From Proteles cristata cristata (lineage: Eukaryota > Chordata > Mammalia > Carnivora > Hyaenidae): DNA of 64,000 bases. Of this stretch, positions 56,601 through 64,000 are shown one piece after another; positions within the stretch are counted from its first letter, which is position 1; the number at the start of each line of letters is the position of its first letter. The DNA lies in assembly GCA_017311185.1 (NCBI GenBank), contig JAESUZ010001294.1, positions 1,302,001 to 1,366,000 of the forward strand. Direction: 5' to 3'. The translations under genes and the position numbers were made by a program. Under the pieces are notes generated by a model. The model saw nothing but the letters and a program-made list of their open reading frames with translations, was not told the DNA's origin and ran no database searches.

Positions 56601-57502
56601 AACCTACTTGTCATCCATTTGCTACTATGATTGATAACTGTTTCCCCTTAGGAACCAGACATTCAGACATGGCTTAGCTAGTGTGAGACTACTGTGAACC
56701 TGACCTGGATGAAGTCAGTTAGAAATCTTTAGTCTGGTTGATACACTTAAAGGATATGAGGATGGTAGAAATCCAGATTTCACAGGTTAGGGAGAAATCC
56801 AGGTTATGGAGAAAAGGCAGAGTTGGGGGAATGGAAGGCACTATATTCTTCTAGATACAGGTCGAAACAGAGAGTCAGGGTCAAGACATGATTTTTTAAG
56901 GAAATATAGGTCAAGGCCCCAGAAGAGGTAGGAAGGCACAGAGTAGAGGGACTGGGTTGGAAACAAAGTGGGGACCAACGGAGATTGTAATTAGATTGGG
57001 GGTAGAGGAGAATCATACGGAAGTGGTAATGGTTAGTTTCAATAACATATGAAAAAACTTTTAATTTTTATCATGTAATTGTGACTTTGGTTAAATAATT
57101 TACATAGCTGATTATAGTCTTTTGATAATTCTATCAATTTTCTAATAGTCATTGCCCCACTTTCCCTGAGTCGTTTGGAGAGCATACACGCCCCTGTGTC
57201 CTTCCTCATCATACCTTCCTCATCACCACAGAAGGACGTGAAAACAAGCAAAAGGCTGGGGGACCTCGCCGGCCAAGGGAAGACAATTTACAAAAGCTCA
57301 CGATGGCCCCTCTGGAGACCCTACCAAAAGGAAACATGTTCTAGGCTATAGCAAGCAACTGTCTCTTTGCCACTTCTTGCTGTCATATAACACATGTCAG
57401 GGCTATGCTGATGGCAGTCATCACCCAGCCTCTTCAGCAGAGGTGACCCTACTGTTCAGTGACCATATGTGCCCAAGATAATCCTGGTTTCCATCTGAGG
57501 TC
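56601..57502. other. Unassigned DNA
   Basis: No gene or known repeat recognised; CTGGTT-type words continue to about 56740. Confidence 0.4.
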
Positions 57503-57516
57503 TCAATGTCACTATT

Positions 57517-57738
57517 TTTTTAAAAAAATTTGACGTTAATTTTTGAGAGAGAGAGAGAGAAAATGTGTGAGTGGGGGAGGGGCAGAGAGAGAGGGAGACA
57601 CAGAATCTGAAGCAGCTCCAGGCTCCGAGTTGTCAGCACAGAGCCTGACATGGAGCTCGAACTCACGAACTGTGAGATGATGATCTGAGCTAAAGTCGGA
57701 CGCTCAGTTGACTGAGCCACCCAGGCGCCCCCGCCCCC
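57517..57738 (-). mobile_element. CanSINE, antisense
   Basis: TTTGACGTTAATTTTTGAGAGAG, GA tract and an end in TTGACTGAGCCACCCAGGCGCCCC. Flanks caatgtcactatt (57504-57516) and caatgtcattatt (57739-57751), one mismatch. Confidence 0.95.
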
Positions 57739-57754
57739 CAATGTCATTATTAAT

Positions 57755-59830
57755 ATTGGCCCCTTTCTCTCCCAAACTTGTTCCAGTTTGGGCAACAAAT
57801 TACATGATCAAGCTGCCTAAGGTCTGGTCTCCTCCTGTCTGTCTCCTCTCTCCCACTCTCTCTTCTCTTCCACAGAGATTGCACACATTCTCATAATTTA
57901 AAATTCTGTCTCTTTGAAGATAACTCCAGAATTTTCATCTCCATCTTTTTTCCCTTGAGTTCCAGTTCATAATCTCCCCTGGGATATTAAAATCATAACC
58001 CACTTAGGACTGGTGGACATGTCTCAGACTGACAGCTATTGCTTTCACCTCGTTGCCCTCTCCGCCCCTGCCAGCCAGAGATGTGTCACCTGAGTAGTTA
58101 TTGAGAGCAGCCTCCACACTAAAGAAAGATAGGAAATATGTGTTCCCGTGTTGGAAAATAAAAGGGTATTTGCACATGTTGCCAGGGTTCCTCTGGAGAG
58201 CATCCAGGAACCGTTCCAGAAATTCCATTTCCAGGTGTGTGTTTCTTTAAGGAAACATGGCGCAGCTGAGAAGGAACACCCTGCATGGTGCCGCTGTCTG
58301 GAGGCGTTGCTATGGCAGATGGGCCTTATTGTGGAATAGCAAAAGAAGGAGTCATGGGGAAAACCCAGCATGAACGGGCAGACCATCCGCTCCACCCCTG
58401 AGGAAACCACGATCAGGTAGCCGACACGTTTTTCAGGGTGCGAGTTAAACAGACCACCTTCCCTGGCTGCCTACCCCTAGCAAGGACCCGCTGGATGGGG
58501 AGATGTGCTCCGCTGCGGGGTCAGGGGCCAGCTCAGGGTTTTGCTTGGCCCTGGCATCCCACCCCGGCTCTTTTATTTCAACCTTACCCTTGAGAGAACC
58601 AGGTGCCTGCCCTCCTTGCGAACTTGAGAAGAACCTTGGAGACAGGTGAGAATCCGTGGTCAACAGAGGCTGACGTGGCAGTCCCGGAGATGGGTGGCTT
58701 GTACAGAGTCCAGGCCTGGGCTGATCCCTAGACCCCAGCTGTGGAGAGAAGGGGCGAAGTGTGAAGAATCTCTGAATTATGTGCATCTGTTCACCTAGGA
58801 GAAGGAGATGCTTGAGGTGCATCTATTTTTTTTTCCTTTTTACAAAATATGGGTCAAACTCCATTGATAAAATGATTTTAAGACCACTTACTGGAATCAG
58901 AGAAGAAGAGAAAAGCAAACTTAAGTGGCTTACACATCGTCTTGGGTGGGACGAGATGAGGAGAGAGGTGATCTTGGGAAGCACATGAGGGGGTGTGGTG
59001 GTGGGGGGAGACAGGGAAGAAAGGAAAGCCGATGGAGGGTGTGTTGATGAGTAGATTACCACTGTGGACCCTGGCGCTCAGCCCCGCCGGGGCCCCTCTG
59101 GGGAAGTGGAGCACACTGTAGAGAGCAGTGGGGGAGAGGTTTCCATCCACCACCTCCCGTCCCTCAGGGGTGGCGGGTTGCTCTCGTAGCACAGCTCACT
59201 GGCACCTCTGGCCTGTTGCCCACCAGGGGGAAGTGCACTCCTGGGCTGGAAACTGCCCTCAGCTGGAGAGATCCAGGAAAACATTCTTAGGTGGGGGACG
59301 ACCTCTAAGGCAGACCCAGGGGATGTGGTTGGGGGGCCAAGAGCGTCTCCTAACGAGAACCCCCACCCCCACACCACCACCCAGAAGAGGACGAAGGGAG
59401 GGCAGCAAGAGAAAAGTGAAGCTGGAGAATGGCGACTGCAGGAAAATTTGTGGCGTCTGCTCCACGTCAAAGCCTAGACTTGAAAGCTCAGACATTTAAG
59501 CTTCCGGGTGAACTGCTTCTGTCCCGTTCTGTTTGTGCTCCTCCTCTTCCCCTCCCCTGCCCACAACCAAAATCCGAATCCATTTCCAGGGGCTGGGCAG
59601 GAGAACTGGAGGCTGAGAGTAGCCTCACGACTCTTCCCTAAGCAACGATGGCTCTTTCCAGTCCCGTTAGACCGGCAGGAGCATTATGGCGGCCACATGC
59701 AGACTTCGTAAGCAGGGGATCTGGGACTGCTTTCACTGGGACTTTAATTGATAGGAGAGCAGTTCCCATGGGGGCAGTAGGGTCTCCTGTGGTGAGACCG
59801 AGTTGGGTCCAAGGTCTGCTCTCATCCCTT
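57755..59830. other. Unassigned DNA (about 2.1 kb)
   Basis: No recognised repeat or gene. A plus-strand GGAGACAG|GTGAGA donor-like site at 58644 is isolated. Open frames of 120-130 codons on both strands (for example 58445-58822 minus, 59078-59470 minus, 59128-59499 plus) overlap one another and carry no domain. Confidence 0.45.
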
Positions 59831-59834
59831 GCTT

Positions 59835-60020
59835 GTGTAATTTCTTGGGCAAATTTCCTCATCTTTTTATGTTGATGTTTACTCATCTGTGAAACTGAGT
59901 AAAATAATGGTCAACTTCTCATAGGGTTGCTTGAGAGTGAAATGGAACAAGGCATGGAAAGCCCTTATCACAATGTCTGGCACACAGTAAAAACTCAGTA
60001 AATTCTAGCTATTGTAATTT
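59835..60020 (+). repeat. MIR
   Basis: 'ttcttgggcaaatttcctca', 'tactcatctgtgaaactgag', 'ctcatagggttgcttgagag' and 'tctggcacacagtaaaaact' follow MIR over its 3' two thirds. Confidence 0.85.
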
Positions 60021-60027
60021 CTCACTC

Positions 60028-61330
60028 ATTCAACAAATATTTATTACGTCTCTCCCACGTGTCAGATGCTATTTCAGGCACCAGGGATGTATCAGTGAAC
60101 AAACAGACTCAACTCTTGCCATGAAATGTGTATTCTATTGCCTTAGAGACAGATTATAAACAAACACATTAATAACCATTATACTTTCAGGTAATACTAA
60201 GTGCTTGAGATCTAAATTCTATGAAGATGTGATGATGCGGAGATCTTTGACACCATCGTAAGCAGTAGGTAGGGGAGGTATGAATGCCATGAGGTGAGAA
60301 TAAAGTTAGTGGGCTGAGAAAAAGCACAAAGGTTGGTGTGGTGAGAATGGAGGGTAAGGGAGAAGGCGAGAGGGAGAGGCCGCTGTGGAAAGGAATTTGA
60401 TCTCATCCTAAGTTTTGAGCAGGGTTTGACGTGACTTGATTTGCACTTTTGAAAAATATTTCCTGGCAGGGCACCTGGGTGGCTCAGTCCGTTAAGCATC
60501 TGACTTCAACTCAGGTCATGAGCTCGTGGTCTGTGAGTTCGAGCCCCACATCGGGCTCTGTGCTGACAGCTCAGAGCCTGGAGCCTGCTTCAGATTCTGT
60601 GTCTCCCTCTGTCTGCCTCTCCCCAGCTCACACCCTGTCTCTCAAAAATAAATAAAAACATTAAAAAATAATAAAAAATAAAATATCTCCTGCCTGGCCA
60701 TGGAGAGAGTAGACTGGGGGAGGGATAGCAGGAGAGGACACAGAGAATGAACAGTGAGGTTCCTGGAGTAGGTCCAGAGAGAGATGGGGGTGGTTCAGAT
60801 AGGTGACAATAGAAAAGATCTAAATATGTCAAAATGTTGAGCTGTGGTTGATTCTGGTGTGTATTTGGCAGAGGGAAGCAACCGCACTTATTGATGGTTT
60901 AGATGTGGAGTGGAGTGCAAAGAGAAAACTCAGTGACAACATACAGGAGACTGAGCATCTGGGTAAATGGTGGCAACTTTGACCGAGAGAAGGGCAAACT
61001 AAAGAAGACAGGTATAAAAAGGGTAGGAGTGTGTGTGTGTGAAATCCAGAATTTTATTTTGAACTGCAAACTTTGACCTCTCCAGTAAGTGTCCAAATGG
61101 ACATGGGAGGAAGGTGGTTGGCTTAGGGGAGACGTCTAGGTTAGATAAATGTTTGGGGTCATTAGCATATGAGTAAGAGACTGGGTAAGACCACATAAGG
61201 AGTGAGGGAAGGTAAAGAACAAGTCTGATGACCGGGCTCTTGCACACCCCAACATTAAGAGGGAAAGGAGAGAAGCAGGAGCCAGCAAGGGGCATGAAGG
61301 AGTGACCAGTGAGTATAAAAAGGGACATTA
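60028..61330 (+). repeat. Long copy of an ancient mammalian interspersed repeat, split by a SINE
   Basis: In order: 'attcaacaaatatttattac', 'caccagggatgtatcagtga', 'gcagggtttgacgtgacttg', then after the SINE 'gtcattagcatatgagtaag' and 'caccccaacattaagaggga'. This order matches a large, common old mammalian repeat that I remember from human DNA, but I cannot name its class with certainty. Confidence 0.55.
60469..60679 (+). mobile_element. CanSINE
   Basis: A GGGCACCTGGGTGGCTCAGTC head, normal body, shortened CT tract and CTCAAAAATAAATAAAAAC tail. Flanks 'aaaatatttcctg' and 'aaaatatctcctg' form the target duplication. Confidence 0.95.
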
Positions 61331-61334
61331 CAAC

Positions 61335-61950
61335 CTACTGGTGTGCCGATGGGATAATCCGCTAGAAATGGAAAAATCAATGATACAAGGGAAAGATGCA
61401 AAGTCCTTGAGTGGGAAGAGGGGATAAGACCCTGTGCACAAGTGGTGGGTTGTCCTGAACAGAGGCAGTGACAGGTCATCCTTTGCAACAGGCAGAAATG
61501 CAGAGGCTAGAAACACAGCTGCATGAAATTTTCCTGGATGCTTAGGGCAACTGCTTCTTTTTTCTAGAAAATTCCCCCAAATTCAACTTAAGAACGTATT
61601 AAACGGCTCAGCAGGGGCTGGAGGTTTTGTGCTGCCTGCCAAACAATGACTTGGGGTTCACAGCCAATCCCAAGACAGTGAAAGCAGAGAACAGGAGGTC
61701 AGAGAACACATTTTTTCCCATCCTTGTAGGCCTTCAATAAATGTTGGATTGACTTGAATTATGAGAAATTAAAATTCATTTGTTGAAGACCTACTTAAAA
61801 GATACTTACAGATGCTGCAGAAAGCCATTCTTCTGAGGAATGAATACAGCCTCCACAGGCTTCTGAACAAATCTGTCCACAGATGGAAAATGTAGAAGGA
61901 CAGAACCCCTCTACCTTAGAGAACTGGGATTGGTACACGGACTTGGCCTC
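61335..61950. other. Unassigned DNA
   Basis: No gene. A short 'gtaggccttcaataaatgtt' near 61727 is an L2/MIR-like 3' end scrap. Confidence 0.4.
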
Positions 61951-61978
61951 TGTTAAAAAAAATATATGGCATCCTTTT

Positions 61979-62911
61979 GACTAGTATCCAAAATATATAA
62001 GAACTTATACAACTCAACACCCAAAAAAATAAATAATCCAATTTAAAAATGGGCAGAAGACATGAACAGGAGTTTCTCCAAAGAAGATACACGGATGGCT
62101 AACAGACACGTGAAAAGATGCTCACCATCACTCAACATTAGGGAAATGCAAATCAAAACTACAACGAGGTATCACCTCATACCTGTCAGAAAGACTAAAA
62201 TCAAACACAAGAAACATCAAGTATTGGTGAGGACGTGGGGAAACCCTAATGCAGTATTGGTGGGAATGCAAACTGGCGCACCCACTGTGGAAAACAGTAT
62301 GGAGGCTCCCCTAAACATTAAAGATAGAACTACCCTACCATCGAGTAATTGTGCTACTGGATATTTACCCAAGTAATACAAAAACACTAATTTGAAGGGA
62401 TATGTGCACCCCTGTGTTTATGGCTACAGCTATTTATAATAGCCAAGCTATGGAAGGAGCCCAAGTGTCCATCCATAGAAGAATGGATAAAGAAGATGTG
62501 GCATATATATATATACACAATGGAATATTATTCACCCATAAAAAAGAGTGAAATCTTGCCATTTGCAGCAACATGGATAGTTTCAGAGAGTATACTGCTA
62601 AATGAAATAAGTCAGTCAGAGAAAGGCAGGTACCATATGACTTCATTTATATGTGGAATTTAGGAAACAAAATAAACGAACAAAGGAAAAAAAAGACAGA
62701 GGGACAAACCAAGAAACAGACTCTTCAGTGTAGAGAACCAACTGATGGTACCAGAGGGGAGGAGGGTTGGGAATGGGTGAAATAATGAATGGAGGTAAAA
62801 AGTACACCTACCATGATCAGCACTGAGTAATGTATGAATTGTTCAGTCACTTTATTATTCACCTGAAACTAAAAAAACACTGTATGTGATCTACACTGGA
62901 ATTAAAATAAA
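61979..62911 (+). mobile_element. 5'-truncated old L1 (ORF2 C-terminus and 3' UTR)
   Basis: It begins 'gactagtatccaaaatatat', an L1 ORF2 region, and reads the peptides [20 protein letters not shown] and then [12 protein letters not shown] with several later stops. The 3' UTR and A-rich end reach 'aattaaaataaa' at 62900-62911. A TTAAAAAA..ATGGCATCCTTTT flank lies at 61953-61978. Confidence 0.88.
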
Positions 62912-63003
62912 GAGCTTTAACATATCAGCGCAAAACACTTTGGCAATCAAGTCACCACAGGTTGGAACATTTGATGATAATAAAGATGGCTGTATTAAAA
63001 AAC
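62912..63003 (+). other. Short unique segment between L1 end and its 3' flank
   Basis: About 90 bp that I do not recognise as L1 separate the A-rich L1 end from TTAAAAAAC and the second ATGGCATCTTTT copy. It could be a 3' transduction carried with the L1, or unrelated DNA. Confidence 0.4.
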
Positions 63004-63015
63004 ATGGCATCTTTT

Positions 63016-63498
63016 CCTGGAAAGAGCCTAAACGCCCATCAACAGAAGAATGGATCAAGAAGATGTGGTTTAGCCATACAATGGAATACTACATGGCAGT
63101 GAGAAAGAATGAAATCTGGCCATTTGTAGCGACATGGATAGAACTCGAGGGTGTTATACTGAGCGAAATAAGTCATGTAGAGAAAGACAGATACCATATG
63201 TTTTCACTCATATGTGGAACAGGAGAAACTTAACAGAGGACAATAGGGGAGGGGAAGGGGAAAAACATAGTTGGGGAGAGGGATGGAGGCAAACCATAAG
63301 AGACTCTTAAACACTGAGAGAAAACAGAGGGCTGATGGGGGTGGGGGAGGGGGGAAATGGGGGATGGGCATGGAGGAGGGGACTTGGGATGAGCACTGGG
63401 TGTTATAAGGGAACCAACTTGACAATAAACTATAATAAAAATTAAAAAATAAAATTGGGAAACACACGCACACACATACACACACACAGACACACAAT
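63016..63498 (+). mobile_element. Short 5'-truncated L1 with CA-rich tail
   Basis: It contains the final ORF2 region (EWIKKMWFSHTMEYYMAVRK), the G-rich 3' UTR and an A-rich tail followed by an impure (CA)n run to 63496. A perfect 12-bp target duplication (atggcatctttt) lies at 63004-63015 and 63499-63510. It resembles the L1 at 53566 more closely than the older one upstream. Confidence 0.93.
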
Positions 63499-63514
63499 AT
63501 GGCATCTTTTTAGT

Positions 63515-63665
63515 CCCACTTACCAATCTTAAAGTTAGATTGCAAGCTCCCTGAATAAAAAGAGGCCAGGTCTTAGTCAATACTCTATGGCTTCCCCAGC
63601 TACCCAGGTGTGTAGCCAATGTGTGTTAGTGGACATGATGGGGCTTGCTGCTCACAGTCGTTAGA
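63515..63665 (+). repeat. Possible L2 fragment
   Basis: 'gttagattgcaagctccctg' and 'aataaaaagaggccaggtct' are L2 3'-end-like. Confidence 0.5.
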
Positions 63666-64000
63666 GATGAAGAACAGATCCCCTAGATCTGAAAGGAGAC
63701 CCTCTTCACATCACATTCCCTGAAAAGCTTATCACTGAAACCCCAAGCCCAGACCCCAAATACCTCTGATAGGCTTTTGAAGTTAACAATGAGAAACAGC
63801 TTCCACATAGGAAAGTCTGGAGTTCTGGTATATTTCCCTGCCGTGTAGCACTTCCTGCAGTGGAATTATGAGACTTTCCTACTAAACTCATTATTTTGGG
63901 AGGATGAGTAATACTGTAACCAAAAGTTTTACTCTCAGCCTATCCATCATGCTGAAGCAGATCATTTGCTTCGTATCTGAAGCCACTTACAACAACTCAC
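63666..64000. other. Unassigned DNA to the window end
   Basis: No gene or repeat recognised. Confidence 0.4.

Noticed and set aside
5720..60655. Many small similar peptides starting MAQSV(K/E)xLTSAQVMIS at SINE positions
   Set aside because: They are translations of the CanSINE body and recur only because the SINE recurs; not genes.
1590..60679. tRNA-like A and B boxes in the repeats
   Set aside because: They belong to tRNA-derived SINE heads. No cloverleaf tRNA gene was seen outside them.

Overview
The window is nuclear DNA from a carnivoran mammal, almost certainly a cat (Felidae). About 32 short tRNA-derived SINEs start with the GGGGCGCCTGGGTGGCTCAG-type head and end in a CT-rich stretch plus an AAATAAATAAA-like tail. 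That is the carnivore CanSINE (SINEC) family, and the forms seen here look like the felid subfamilies. L1 fragments with carnivore-type 3' ends, older L1, L2, MIR and DNA-transposon relics fill much of the rest. I see no prokaryotic features, operons or CRISPR, and no complete protein-coding gene that I recognise.

Layout: 1-1060 is unassigned. 1.06-4.6 kb is an old antisense L1-type block carrying young SINEs. 5.1-8.7 kb holds a three-deep SINE nest and an old hAT-like relic. 8.7-43 kb is intron- or intergenic-like DNA with scattered SINEs, MIR and L2, two or three old L1 3' ends, an antisense L1 block (30.2-31.3 kb) and a well-preserved hAT element with its 8-bp target duplication (32.97-33.29 kb). 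About 43.22-44.11 kb is a strong CpG island without a TATA box, bordered by a (GC)n(AC)n tract. It has a consensus splice donor on the minus strand (CAG|GTGAGC at 43736/43735) and another on the plus strand (CAAG|GTAAGA at 44524/44525), so it looks like a promoter, possibly bidirectional. 44-53.5 kb is mostly unassigned with SINEs and a GGAA microsatellite. 53.57-54.40 kb is a 5'-truncated L1, 54.96-55.41 kb a Tigger-like DNA element, 60.0-61.3 kb an ancient mammalian repeat, and 61.98-63.50 kb two L1 fragments in series at one target site.

The best candidate for an unrecognised gene is a chain of minus-strand exon-like segments. It runs from the CpG island (to 43736) through 21504-21397 and 9222-9067 to 8915-about 8694. 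Splice signals are good and both internal segments are multiples of three, so one frame stays open throughout. I do not recognise the product; this is a hypothesis, and it could equally be a lncRNA or chance. Most of the remaining interest is in mobile-element history: repeated insertion at the same nick site, nested SINEs, and two coexisting SINE lineages of which one looks recent.
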